Shown here piece by piece: positions 39,799 through 49,382 of a stretch of 64,000 nt of DNA. The stretch's first letter is position 1; each line of letters opens with the position of its first letter. The stretch covers positions 56,763-120,762 of the forward strand of contig JACJZW010000009.1 in NCBI GenBank assembly GCA_020635355.1, read 5' to 3'. A program made the translations under genes and the position numbers. Source of the DNA: Flavobacteriales bacterium (GTDB lineage: Bacteria > Bacteroidota > Bacteroidia > NS11-12g > UBA9320). Under the pieces are notes generated by a model. That model was not told where the DNA came from and did not search any database. It saw only the letters and a list, made by a program, of their open reading frames with translations.

Positions 39799-40521
39799 AT
39801 GAAAAACGTTGTGCGAATGCTTCTCATCCTCCTTACGGCGTCCTCCTACTCCCAGGCCCAGATTTCTCATCAAATTGGGTTGGAATCATTGCTATCGATT
39901 GATCACGTTAAGGTCCTCAATTCCGAATCTATTTTCCGCAATTCAGGGCAGCTAAAGGCCGGAATTGGGTTTCAGTACCAGATGGATATTACGGAACACC
40001 TCCATATTCAATCGGGATTGGGGTATAAAGCCTATAGCACCGCCACACATGCCTTCTTTCCGGAAAACACATTTCAAGTAATTAAGACGTTCCCATCCTT
40101 TGATGTTATTCAGGTTCCTATTGGTGTGTACTATGTCTGTGATCCAGCTAAAACCAGATTTCATATTGGTTTTCGTGGGGGATATCAATTGGGCACCCAG
40201 GTTTTACATGAGCTCAATACCACCTTCGTTTCCAGTAAGCGGGAAGGCAATGTTGTTCTTCTTGGAACAGATGTTACTGGTAGCAGTCCCATGACCCAAC
40301 AGGTGTATCTAGGCACTCAAGTTGACTACCTTAAGCTGGATCCATTGATCATCTCTCTTGATCTTAGTCATTATCACGGTTTTCAATCCATGATGACAGC
40401 TACCATCGAACCAAGTGTGAACGGCGTTCGAATGATCAGCGAGCACTTTGAAAGCGTTGGGAGCTATACCCGTTGGGGGATTACGGTGTCGAGGAAGATT
40501 GGTGGTGAGGGAAAAAGCTGA
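39799..40521 (+). CDS. Predicted outer-membrane beta-barrel protein (copy 2)
   Basis: A 240-residue paralogue of the gene at 38995-39732, with signal peptide (SSYSQAQ) and the same strand order: LKAGIGFQYQMDITEHLHIQSGLGYK matches the first copy's GISIGLTG..LMSG stretch, then PIGVYYVCDPAKTRFHIGFRGGYQLG, then LSHYHGF corresponding to IIHHWGF. The C-terminal strand is RWGITVSRKI. A recent-looking duplication of unknown function. Confidence 0.74.
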   Translation: MKNVVRMLLILLTASSYSQAQISHQIGLESLLSIDHVKVLNSESIFRNSGQLKAGIGFQYQMDITEHLHIQSGLGYKAYSTATHAFFPENTFQVIKTFPSFDVIQVPIGVYYVCDPAKTRFHIGFRGGYQLGTQVLHELNTTFVSSKREGNVVLLGTDVTGSSPMTQQVYLGTQVDYLKLDPLIISLDLSHYHGFQSMMTATIEPSVNGVRMISEHFESVGSYTRWGITVSRKIGGEGKS

Positions 40522-40524
40522 TTT

Positions 40525-40635
40525 GAGGGAAAGACCTCCTTCGCAAGGCTTCGGTGGTTGAAGAGAAAGACCACCTGCGCAGAGCTACGGCGGTTGAAGA
40601 GAAAGGGCAACTTACGAAACCTGCAGTTACTAGAA
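40525..40635 (+). repeat. Three degenerate 36-38-bp tandem repeats
   Basis: Units at 40525-40562, 40563-40598 and 40599-40635, each beginning GAG(G)(G)AAAG and, in the first two, ending CGGYGGTTGAA. They begin just after the second barrel gene; the last unit reaches the end of the convergent 89-residue gene. Confidence 0.6.
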
Positions 40636-40899
40636 CAGCCAACAAGCAATCGATGCAAAAATGAGTGATGTCATACCAAAGTACGGCATATAGGCAATAT
40701 ATCGCTGTCTGGATTCCGAACCTTCAGTCCATTGTTGGTAGATCAACTGTGGAACCAATAACACGCCAAGCCAAAGCAAGTCCCAATCCGGATGTAGGTT
40801 ACTGATCCACAGCAATCCCCAGCTTATAATGAAGAAGACAATCCCGCATTCACCCGGATACCGATCGATAAAATCGAAATAACGTTGAAGGGCTTTCAT
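40630..40899 (-). CDS. Small predicted inner-membrane protein
   Basis: An 89-residue protein with three likely membrane helices: about 17-34 (CGIVFFIISWGLLWIS), 38-53 (DWDLLWLGVLLVPQLI) and 70-89 (YMPYFGMTSLIFASIACWLF). It has no overlap with a plus-strand gene and a normal amino-acid composition, so I regard it as real. It is divergent from the TraB/GumN gene. Function unknown. Confidence 0.6.
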   Translation of the reverse strand: MKALQRYFDFIDRYPGECGIVFFIISWGLLWISNLHPDWDLLWLGVLLVPQLIYQQWTEGSESRQRYIAYMPYFGMTSLIFASIACWLF

Positions 40900-41065
40900 G
40901 GTATCCTCGAAGATATCAAAAAAATTATGGATTGTAAATCAGCCCCCCATCAACCAGCAAACTCAAAACCCTGATTCCAAAACTCCGATCTATTCAAGGC
41001 CATACTATTTCCGCTATTCTCCAGTTTATCATTTACTTCCTTACCTTGCGTCGATATTAAAAACC

Positions 41066-44000
41066 ATGACCAAATTCATTCGAGTTTCCCTCATTCTCGC
41101 AGCTGTATTCTTTTCGTTTTCAGCACTCGCCCAAAATAAAAACTACCAAAGCCGATTCTGGCGAATCAGTAAGGAAGGCAGGCCTGACTCCTACCTCTAC
41201 GGCACCATGCACGTGAGTGATAAGATTGCCTTCAACCTCAGCGATTCGTTTTACATCGCCCTGAAAAGTGTTAAAACAGTTGGCCTGGAAAGTAACCCGG
41301 CCCGATGGCTTGACAGCTTCAACACCTTTGAAAACAGTCAAAGCTATGAAGGTAGCCCGCGTTTCGCAACCTACGCTTCCAAAGGATATTATCAGAACTC
41401 GGTGGTGTTCCGAAAGCTTGAAAATGACGACATCGCGTCCTGGCTGAAAACAAAGTCCGGCATTCTCAATGCCATGCTCTACCGGGAGAATTCCTACAAC
41501 AAGGAATATCAGGAAGATACCTGGCTGGAGATGCACATATACCAAACGGCCACCAAGAATGAAATCCCGGTGGTAAGTCTCGAAGGTTTCACGGAATCTC
41601 GACAACTGGTTATGCGGGCATCGTTTGAAGAAGCAAACGACAAGAACAAAACCATCGTCCCTAAATGGCTGGAGGAAATTCTGGAAGACAAGAGCAGGTA
41701 TTCCATCATTGAAGATGCCTATCGTACAGGTGATCTCGACATGATTGACACGATCAATCGCGTGTTCAATTCAGCCGGTTACTACAAATACATGCTCACG
41801 GAACGAAATAAAAACATGGTTCGCCGATTCAAGGAGTACGAAGCCGAAGGTCCCGTGTTTATGGCCGTTGGGGCTGCCCACCTTCCCGGATATGACGGTG
41901 TAATCGATATGCTGCGGGCGCAGGGTTACCGGGTGGAACCCATCCGTGATCAACGTACCGATTTTGCCAAAAAACAGAAAGAATATCACGACAGTTTAGT
42001 GGCCGATATTTCCATTGCGAATCACATCGCTCCCAACCAAACCTTTTCCATGGATTGGCCGGGCAAACTGTATGGCGACCGATTTGGTTACACCAATTCT
42101 ACCCTGGGATACGACCTTGGAAATGGGATGTATTTTATCAATCAGCAGTTGAACACCTACGGTCCGCTGTACGGATTAACGGAGGAGCAAATGCTGGCCA
42201 AAGCCGATAGCCTCTTTTTCGAGAATATTCCCGGCGATATCAAATCCAAGAAACGCATCACCACGAATGGCTTCCCGGGATATGAAATCAAGAATGTAAC
42301 CCGCACCGGCGACCATGAACAATACCGGGTGTATGCCACTCCTTTCCAACTCAGTTTATTTAAGATTTCAGGTCGTAAAGGTCGGGTTGACGTCATGGGC
42401 GATAGTCTGTTCAAAACGCTCAAACTCACGCCGCTTTCCAAGGATTGGGTTACCCATGATTTTGTTTCCGGACAATTCAAGGTAGATGTTCCCACCTACC
42501 ACGTGATGAACATCATTGACCCGATTCAAACCATGTACGGAACTCCGTATATGCAGGCATACGATCCATCCGACAAATCGTACTACCTCGTGAAGCGACT
42601 CAGTTTGCACGACGTGACTTATCTGGAAGAAGACGATTTTGAGCTCAAACGTTTTGCTGAAAAGTTCATCGAAGAGATGAAATATGAAACGGTTGAAATT
42701 CTGGAATGCGATTACAACGGCATGCCTTGCGCTGATTTCACAGCCAAGACCAAATACGACACGTATGTTCACGGACGATGTGTTCTCCAGGGTCCGTTTT
42801 ACTACGTCATGATGGCCGTAAACGGAAAGAAGAAGTTTGGCCCATCCAAGTTCTTTAACTCCCTGGCGTTTACAGAAACCAAGTATCGCCTCAAGTCGGA
42901 GCAATTCCTCGATACCGTACTGAAGGCATCCGTTTATGCGAACCGCTTACTCAATGAGCGATATCTGTTGGAACGCGATTACAGCTCTACGGCAGAAACG
43001 TCCGATTATAAATCGATCTCAGACTCCAAACGATATTACTCCGAGTGTGACGAATTGGTTCAGGTGAAACGCGAAATTCTGGGTAAGTATGAATACTACG
43101 AACACCCCGATTCCCTGTGGGCAGATCGGGTAGAGGACTACGAAGACAAAACGCCTTATTTCGTGCTGGACACCCATTCCTTTGTACACAACGGCTACCT
43201 CATGATGGACGTCTTATTGAGCGACACCGGGTCGGTCAAGCAGATTCATCATCGGTTCGTACTTAGCAAAAACCGGGACGTGTTATTCACCCTGTCCACC
43301 CTCATTGATTCCATCAACGGGGCCAGTGCCTTTGTTCGGGACTTCTATGACAAGTTCGCGCCACAGGACACCGTGATTCGCCCATCGGTCTTCTCCAATA
43401 AGGCCCGCCTGGTAGTGGAAGATTATTTGAATCCGGATGAAAGCACCCACAAGGATGTGCTCAATTACATCAACGGTTACACCTTCTATAAGCGCGCGAA
43501 GCTTCAAAAAACCGATCTGGCTCTGATGCAACGGGCGTTGTTTGAAAATCCATACGCAGAGAAAGAACCTTTTATCAAAACCGTATTTATCGGGATGTTG
43601 GGTGATATCGAAACGGATAGCGCTGCCAACTTGCTGAAACAGATTTACGATGATCACCAGGACGATTATCCGGTTCAGATTGAAGCCATCGAGGCATTAG
43701 CCCGAATGAAGTCGGATCGTGCATCAACCGTGCTGGAAGACATTCTTAAAAACGATGAACCGTTCATCAGCCCGCAGCATTCCTTCCTGTTCTTCAATAT
43801 CCTGACGGACACCAATCGGTTGAAGAGCAGGTTGTACGTCACCATGCTGGAAAGCATGCCCGATGTGTATAAAGACAATATTTATGGCGTGCTGGGCTTT
43901 GCCACCGGCGATACGGCCATCAAGGTGAAGCCGGAGTACAGCGATTTGCTCCCCGACATCACCAAACGTTATCGGTATGAGTTGAAGAAAAGTAAGGTAA

Positions 44001-44779
44001 ACGAGCAGATTCAGGAGCTTGAAAAGAATAAAAAGGAAAGCACCGGAAGTTCCGGCAGCAACTATTACTATGGGGAAATGGATTGGTCCAGCCTGTCGAC
44101 CTTCCACTCCTCCGGAGGAGCCAGTGGCAGCCTGGTTAATTACTACACCTTGCTGTTACCGTACGACACCTCGGCAACCATACAGGAGTTATTAGGCATG
44201 GCCGATGATCTGAAGGATTTCTACAACATCAAACAGATTCAGGAAGTGCGTAGAATGGCCCAACGGAAGCTGAACGACGATCAGTTGCGTGCGCTCTTTA
44301 AGGACGAAGAGAAGATGTTGAAAGCCTATGACTTCCTCATCGAGATTAACCGATTGGATCTCCTGCCCGACAGCTTGAAGGATCGTGACATTTTTGCGAA
44401 GCGATGCCTCGACAAAGCATCCGGTAGTTATGACCTGAAGAAAGACACCATTGAACTGCTCAAAACCGAAATGGTGGATGCTAAAAAAGGTCCGATGGAA
44501 CTGTACTACTTCAAGGTAAATAAGTACAAAGACCCGAAGAAAACATCCCGATTCCGCATGAATGATCCATCCTATCGATTGGTTTGTGTGGGCTTCCTGA
44601 AGAACGAAAAAGGGTATTACCCAACCGACACGGATTTTGATGATTACACCTCCGTGGACTCCGACGAAAAACTTCAGGACGCCTTTGACGAGCTAAAAGA
44701 AGCCGCAGAAATCAGTGATCGAAAGCGAGCCAAGCCAAGCAAAGGAAATGGAAGTGGTGGCTACTACTACGGCTATTAA
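41066..44779 (+). CDS. Very long TraB/GumN-family protein
   Basis: A 1237-residue exported protein; the start at 41066 gives a clean signal peptide (MTKFIRVSLILAAVFF to ALAQ), whereas a longer frame from 40898 has no leader. Residues about 28-285 match TraB/GumN: FWRISKEGRPDSYLYGTMHV with the GTMH motif (46-49), and FMAVGAAHLPGYDG (265-278) with the second conserved His. Family members are usually about 290 residues; some are proposed metal-dependent peptidases. The other 950 residues are unfamiliar: mixed alpha/beta, with HEAT-like helices near 855-897 (QIEAIEALARMKSDRASTVLEDIL) and a Gly/Tyr-rich tail (GNGSGGYYYGY). It converges on, and directly abuts, the next minus-strand gene. Confidence 0.78.
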   Translation: MTKFIRVSLILAAVFFSFSALAQNKNYQSRFWRISKEGRPDSYLYGTMHVSDKIAFNLSDSFYIALKSVKTVGLESNPARWLDSFNTFENSQSYEGSPRFATYASKGYYQNSVVFRKLENDDIASWLKTKSGILNAMLYRENSYNKEYQEDTWLEMHIYQTATKNEIPVVSLEGFTESRQLVMRASFEEANDKNKTIVPKWLEEILEDKSRYSIIEDAYRTGDLDMIDTINRVFNSAGYYKYMLTERNKNMVRRFKEYEAEGPVFMAVGAAHLPGYDGVIDMLRAQGYRVEPIRDQRTDFAKKQKEYHDSLVADISIANHIAPNQTFSMDWPGKLYGDRFGYTNSTLGYDLGNGMYFINQQLNTYGPLYGLTEEQMLAKADSLFFENIPGDIKSKKRITTNGFPGYEIKNVTRTGDHEQYRVYATPFQLSLFKISGRKGRVDVMGDSLFKTLKLTPLSKDWVTHDFVSGQFKVDVPTYHVMNIIDPIQTMYGTPYMQAYDPSDKSYYLVKRLSLHDVTYLEEDDFELKRFAEKFIEEMKYETVEILECDYNGMPCADFTAKTKYDTYVHGRCVLQGPFYYVMMAVNGKKKFGPSKFFNSLAFTETKYRLKSEQFLDTVLKASVYANRLLNERYLLERDYSSTAETSDYKSISDSKRYYSECDELVQVKREILGKYEYYEHPDSLWADRVEDYEDKTPYFVLDTHSFVHNGYLMMDVLLSDTGSVKQIHHRFVLSKNRDVLFTLSTLIDSINGASAFVRDFYDKFAPQDTVIRPSVFSNKARLVVEDYLNPDESTHKDVLNYINGYTFYKRAKLQKTDLALMQRALFENPYAEKEPFIKTVFIGMLGDIETDSAANLLKQIYDDHQDDYPVQIEAIEALARMKSDRASTVLEDILKNDEPFISPQHSFLFFNILTDTNRLKSRLYVTMLESMPDVYKDNIYGVLGFATGDTAIKVKPEYSDLLPDITKRYRYELKKSKVNEQIQELEKNKKESTGSSGSNYYYGEMDWSSLSTFHSSGGASGSLVNYYTLLLPYDTSATIQELLGMADDLKDFYNIKQIQEVRRMAQRKLNDDQLRALFKDEEKMLKAYDFLIEINRLDLLPDSLKDRDIFAKRCLDKASGSYDLKKDTIELLKTEMVDAKKGPMELYYFKVNKYKDPKKTSRFRMNDPSYRLVCVGFLKNEKGYYPTDTDFDDYTSVDSDEKLQDAFDELKEAAEISDRKRAKPSKGNGSGGYYYGY

Positions 44780-46549
44780 TCACCTCAAAACGGTGATGGT
44801 TCCGTTCCGGTAGTAGGCTCTTCCGGAAGTGTCCCGAAAGGATAGTCGATATAGGTAGGTTCCACCTGGTACATACCCTTCCTGATAGGTTCCGTCCCAG
44901 CGCACATCAATGGATTCCGATTCAAAGATTTGCTCTCCCCATCGGTTGTAGATGAGCAAGTGGTATTCAGACAGCGGCAAAATGGTCTGTAATCCAAGTG
45001 TGGCATTGATGTCATCATCCACACCCGGGGAAAAGGCGGTGGGCAGATAGAATTCGGTAATGGGTTTGACTTCCAATTCAATGGACAGGGTATCCGGACA
45101 ATGTTTGCTGTGATCCGATATGAGCAGGACGTCATAGAATCCGCTTTCAGCATACATATGAACCGGGTGCTCCTCGGATGAAACGGTTCCGTCGCCAAAG
45201 TCCCACATCCAAAAATCCGCCAACTGCGAACGGTTGTTAAACTGAACGGGAAGGCGAATGAAATTGGGGGATTCAACATCAAAATCAGCCACGGCACGAT
45301 CATCAATTGGGACGTCCTGAATCAGCGTGTCGGTGCATCCATTATCTGCAAAGGCGATGAGTGCTACCGGATATGTATCAGCCGCGTTAAAGGTGTGCGT
45401 GGGCGCATCCAGATTTGAGGTAGAGTTCATTTCAAACGTCCATCGTATGGAGTCGATCAAGCCGCGCTTGATGCTGCTGCCATTCAAAAAATCAATGGGC
45501 GATTCAACGCAATTCCCCTTCCAGGTGTACCGGACATCCGGACAATACAGGGAGTCTACCAAGGTCCAGGAACCATTGAACGGCGTTGTTGACGTCCTGA
45601 CTTCGTTTTGCGTATAAAACGGAACGCCGCTTCCCGGGAAATTCCACAGGCCGGAAATTGGGTTGAAGTAAATCGCACGAAGCGACGTTTCTTCAATGGT
45701 GTTTGAGCTACCACCTATGGAGGCCCACTCAGCATCCAAATAGCGGACAGTCATGTTTCCCGTTGGTTGGGTTTGATAATCGGCTGTTTGTGCAATCCAA
45801 AATCGGTCGACCGCGTGAGCTGATTGATCCTTTCCGTACGCATCAATGCTGCCCGTGCCCGGCGGTGAGGGCAAATTATTGGGATTAGAAATGGGGTTGG
45901 TGGGATAGGTTGCCAAGGCTATAGAGGCGCTATCGGTAACCGGATTTCCCGCATTTGAAACCTGCAGCGTTACCGGAACCGGCGCACCCGTTTGTGCGAT
46001 AAATGGTATGCGGTACAAACCGGTTTGATTATCCACGTTCCATTGTACCCAACCCAACGTACCAGATGTTTCCGAGATGATGCCTCCAGTTCCTCCAATA
46101 GCCGAACCCGCTGAAGAATTGATGATGAGCTTGTAACCATTTAAATCCAAATTGGAATTCAACGTGATGGTCCCCGTTCCTTGATACGCTCCGCCAACCA
46201 GCGCATTGGTTTGAAGTCGCTTGATACCGCTTCCGGCGCATTGCACCGACGGAAAACCCGTAACATGAGAGCCGCGGATGTCTTGTATTCCACCTGTTAA
46301 GCGAACCAAGCCATCGTTGGTAGTAAAGACGCTGTTATTCGATGAATTGGTCCACACGCCGGGAAGGTGAATGGTTCCATTGGTGGCAATATGAATCCGT
46401 CCGTCCAGTGAGTCGTAGTAATTCCCGGATCCATCCATCACGAGATGTGCTCCGTTATTCAGCACCAGATAGCCCCCGGTTTGCACCAGGCCCTGTGCAC
46501 CAGCGCCAACCCAGAGAAGGATCAGAAGCAAACTAAAGGTTAACCGCAT
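44780..46549 (-). CDS. Surface protein with PKD domain and type B T9SS sorting domain
   Basis: A 589-residue exported protein. I take the ATG at 46549 (MRLTFSLLLILLWVGAGAQ), 4 bp after the upstream stop; a longer start would overlap that gene. Residues to about 330 are beta-rich with no recognised domain (TGGYLVLNNGAHLVMDGSG is a hemagglutinin-like strand pattern). A PKD domain holds FWMWDFGDGTVSSEEHP, and the C-terminal 90 residues (FYLPTAFSPGVDDDIN, YNRWGEQIFESE, GGTYLYRLSFRD) are the gliding-motility type B sorting domain. Likely displayed outside the cell together with the S74/YadA-like protein encoded just upstream. Confidence 0.88.
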   Translation of the reverse strand: MRLTFSLLLILLWVGAGAQGLVQTGGYLVLNNGAHLVMDGSGNYYDSLDGRIHIATNGTIHLPGVWTNSSNNSVFTTNDGLVRLTGGIQDIRGSHVTGFPSVQCAGSGIKRLQTNALVGGAYQGTGTITLNSNLDLNGYKLIINSSAGSAIGGTGGIISETSGTLGWVQWNVDNQTGLYRIPFIAQTGAPVPVTLQVSNAGNPVTDSASIALATYPTNPISNPNNLPSPPGTGSIDAYGKDQSAHAVDRFWIAQTADYQTQPTGNMTVRYLDAEWASIGGSSNTIEETSLRAIYFNPISGLWNFPGSGVPFYTQNEVRTSTTPFNGSWTLVDSLYCPDVRYTWKGNCVESPIDFLNGSSIKRGLIDSIRWTFEMNSTSNLDAPTHTFNAADTYPVALIAFADNGCTDTLIQDVPIDDRAVADFDVESPNFIRLPVQFNNRSQLADFWMWDFGDGTVSSEEHPVHMYAESGFYDVLLISDHSKHCPDTLSIELEVKPITEFYLPTAFSPGVDDDINATLGLQTILPLSEYHLLIYNRWGEQIFESESIDVRWDGTYQEGYVPGGTYLYRLSFRDTSGRAYYRNGTITVLR

Positions 46550-46553
46550 CCTA

Positions 46554-49301
46554 TTATTTGAGTTGATGTTGAATCCGTTCAATTTCGACCTGTTGACGGG
46601 CGAGTTGTTCCTTCAGTGCGTCATTTTGAGCGGATAGCTCCTGAACGGCAGCCGTTAAGACCGGGATCAATTCCGTGTACCGTATACTCATATACTGCTC
46701 GGGGTCCGCCGGCACATCCACTATTATCGGCAATACGTTCTGAACTTCCTGAGCAATCAGCCCCAGATGTTCTCCTTCGGCATCAATGTATCGGTAGCGT
46801 TTAGGATGTAATTGTTGAATCACCGCCAGGCCGTTATCCAATGGTTGGATGTTTTCCTTTGCCCGACGATCCGATATCGAACTCCAGCTTGTTCCGCTGG
46901 ACGCCAGTACCACCCCAGTTGTTTTTGCCGCGTTGGAATAGAGTCGGTATCCACCCGAGAAGCGGGCGGTAAGCTGATTGTTGGCCGATGCCTGAATGCG
47001 TGATGCGCTGCTGGCATCGCCCAGGACCATGGCCCCCATATACGAATCGGTGTGGGCGTAGCAACCAATGGCAGTGGAGTATTGGCCATCGGCTTGATTT
47101 CGGAAGCCCAAACTCATGGAATAGGTGGCCGATGCGGTATCGTACGTCCCAATGGTTACGCCATGGGAACCCGTTGCCTGCTGATAGGTCCCAATTGCCG
47201 TGGAATAGTCACCAGCGGCTGTGCTTACAAAGCCCTGTGCGTTGGAGTAGGCTCCTACGGCATTCACGTAATACCCATCGGCTACAGAATAACTTCCGCT
47301 TGCCTCGCTGTTATACCCTCTTGCCGATGAGCCATAGCCACTTGCCGTCACGTAAATCCCGGTGGCCATGCCGTAGGTATTGGAGGCCACCGCAAAACTG
47401 CCAATCGCCATGGAGGTATTCCCACTGGCCGTATCCTTATATCCAATGGATACACCGTAGTTATTGCTTGATGACGATAGCGTACCGATGCTGGTGGATG
47501 CCGCTCCGCTCGCTTTGGCATAGTAGCCTATGCTGATGGCATTGTTATTCGTTGAATTGGTGTAGTAGCCAATGGAAAGTGAATACCCTCCGGTTGCCTC
47601 GGCATATCGTCCCAGTGCGATGGAGCTAATGGCCGTGGCCTTGTTGTACGATCCGGCAGCAAACGATGCGCTGGATGCCACTTCGTTCAGGTAGCCAAAT
47701 GCAGCGGCGTACGAACCTCCTACGTCGTTACCGTATCCGCTTACCAAGCCGTAATCACCATCCACATGATTGTAATATCCCGTTGCGGTGGAGTATGTCC
47801 CTGAAACCGTATTGGCTCTTCCCAGTGACGAGGAATAATGACCGGTAACCGAGTCTTCGTACCCATAGGCAAAGGCGTACAATCCGCTCACATGGCTGAT
47901 GGCACCACCGGAAAAGGAATAATTACCGGTAATGGAATTGAGATAGCCCAAAGTTGATCCGCAGTAGGAATTGTTGTAGTTACCCAATCCGCCCGCCAGG
48001 GCGTAATCGCCATAGACATCCTGACTTCGACCCACGGCTATGCAGTAATCGCCATCCACGTAATTATATCCGCCCAGAGACTGCGAGGCGTACCCCACAA
48101 CCGTATCGTAAATCCCCATGGCGGTGCTGTAATTTCCCTGCGCCAGATTGTGATAACCCAGAGATCCGGCATACTGACCGGAGGAGGTTGAAAATCCGCC
48201 CAGAACAAAGCTTCCATAGTTCACGGCATTGGTTTGATAACCGGTTGCGAACGAATACAAACCTGTGGCCTTTGTATCGTAACCTGTAGCCGTGGAATAC
48301 GTCCCGATACTGTCGTGATCCCAATTGGAACCCAATACATAACCGGCTCTGAACGAGGCCTTGCGCGGATACCAGAACATACGGGTTCCCGCTCCATTGG
48401 TGGTTAAGGTGGCACCATAATTCACATATCCTTTGGCGAGAATCCCGCCATCGGAATAAGCCCCGGCGCGATCAACGGTCAGCGCAAATTCCGGTGTATC
48501 CGTTCCAATTCCAATCCGATCGTAGTAGTTCCCATTGTGCATGGCACCGGAACCGTAACCGATCCAATCCTGATCAAAGCTGGACATCACCACATACCCC
48601 CCCTTGCTCAGAAAGAGGGTATCGTTTTGAAACGACAACACCTGCAGCTCATTGGTGGTGTCCCGATCCCAGCCCGCAAAACTCATCAAACCACCTCGGC
48701 TGAGGTAAAGCGTATCGTTCAAAAAAGAGAGGGTTTGGATCTCATTGAGCGTGTCGCGATCCCACCCGGCAAAGCTTACGCCCCCATCCTTGGTCAGGAA
48801 AAGGGAATCACCGGAAAACGACAAACTCTGAAGTTCGTTAAGGCTGTCCTGGTCCCGAAGCGGCAGGGCGCCAGCATAGGACAGCCGCCCAAGGGCATCC
48901 ACGGTAAATACCGGAAAGCTATCCAGATTTCCATAGGTACCTGCGGTAACTCCAGTGGTTTTCAATGCAATGGTTCCATAGCCGTGAATCACGCCACCGG
49001 TTAATCCGGTTCCGGCAATCACCTCACGCATAAGCGGGGTCCAGGTTCCGGACTGATGATACCAAAAGCCCACGGTATCATCGCTCTGATAGACCAGCAA
49101 ACCGTTGGCAGGCAGGGCGATGGTTAATCGTTCCGCCTTCGTCATCCGGGGAATGAGGAGTCCGCGTTTGGACGAGGAAATATCCAGCATAGCCGACGCG
49201 TCCGGGAGTGAACCCGTTTCATTGATTCCGATGTTTTGAGCCGAAACGCTGAACTGAAAAAAAAGGAGAAGAACGGAGAGTAATTTTAGCTTGATTGACA
49301 T
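46554..49301 (-). CDS. Fibre-like protein: YadA-type head repeats plus S74 self-cleaving chaperone domain
   Basis: A 915-residue exported protein (start 49301, signal peptide to SVSAQ near residue 22). LPDASAMLDISSSKRGLLIPRM near the start is typical of Bacteroidota tail-fibre-like surface proteins. Residues about 147-244 hold repeats of about 30 residues (DTLNEIQTLSFLNDTLYLSRG, FAGWDRD). From about 333 to 757 run about 30 YadA-like head repeats of 14 residues (YSTATGY..A.G). The end is a peptidase S74 intramolecular chaperone domain, SDRRAKENI, with the expected Ser-Lys dyad S810/K815, then a coiled coil. Such domains drive trimerisation and then cleave themselves off. No T9SS domain is visible; the anchoring route is unclear. 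Confidence 0.88.
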   Translation of the reverse strand: MSIKLKLLSVLLLFFQFSVSAQNIGINETGSLPDASAMLDISSSKRGLLIPRMTKAERLTIALPANGLLVYQSDDTVGFWYHQSGTWTPLMREVIAGTGLTGGVIHGYGTIALKTTGVTAGTYGNLDSFPVFTVDALGRLSYAGALPLRDQDSLNELQSLSFSGDSLFLTKDGGVSFAGWDRDTLNEIQTLSFLNDTLYLSRGGLMSFAGWDRDTTNELQVLSFQNDTLFLSKGGYVVMSSFDQDWIGYGSGAMHNGNYYDRIGIGTDTPEFALTVDRAGAYSDGGILAKGYVNYGATLTTNGAGTRMFWYPRKASFRAGYVLGSNWDHDSIGTYSTATGYDTKATGLYSFATGYQTNAVNYGSFVLGGFSTSSGQYAGSLGYHNLAQGNYSTAMGIYDTVVGYASQSLGGYNYVDGDYCIAVGRSQDVYGDYALAGGLGNYNNSYCGSTLGYLNSITGNYSFSGGAISHVSGLYAFAYGYEDSVTGHYSSSLGRANTVSGTYSTATGYYNHVDGDYGLVSGYGNDVGGSYAAAFGYLNEVASSASFAAGSYNKATAISSIALGRYAEATGGYSLSIGYYTNSTNNNAISIGYYAKASGAASTSIGTLSSSSNNYGVSIGYKDTASGNTSMAIGSFAVASNTYGMATGIYVTASGYGSSARGYNSEASGSYSVADGYYVNAVGAYSNAQGFVSTAAGDYSTAIGTYQQATGSHGVTIGTYDTASATYSMSLGFRNQADGQYSTAIGCYAHTDSYMGAMVLGDASSASRIQASANNQLTARFSGGYRLYSNAAKTTGVVLASSGTSWSSISDRRAKENIQPLDNGLAVIQQLHPKRYRYIDAEGEHLGLIAQEVQNVLPIIVDVPADPEQYMSIRYTELIPVLTAAVQELSAQNDALKEQLARQQVEIERIQHQLK

Positions 49302-49369
49302 GACCTCAGGCACTTTAGGGCAATGTAAATATAACACCGAGCCCAAAAGGTCAAGTTCCCAAGGCGATC

Positions 49370-49377
49370 TATATTCG
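49370..49377 (+). promoter_or_regulatory. Candidate -7 element TATATTCG before the VOC gene
   Basis: TATATTCG lies 5 bp before the ATG at 49383, at the head of a four-gene operon. It is the same octamer that closes the dispersed repeats. Confidence 0.45.
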
Positions 49378-49382
49378 TAGGG

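Noticed and set aside
40898..41065. Upstream start adding 56 residues to the TraB/GumN protein
   Set aside because: The extra part has no leader character, while the start at 41066 begins a clean signal peptide.
46950..48310. Regular 42-bp periodicity that could suggest a CRISPR array
   Set aside because: The repeats are in frame, variable and encode YadA-like 14-residue head repeats; no spacer/repeat alternation and no cas genes.
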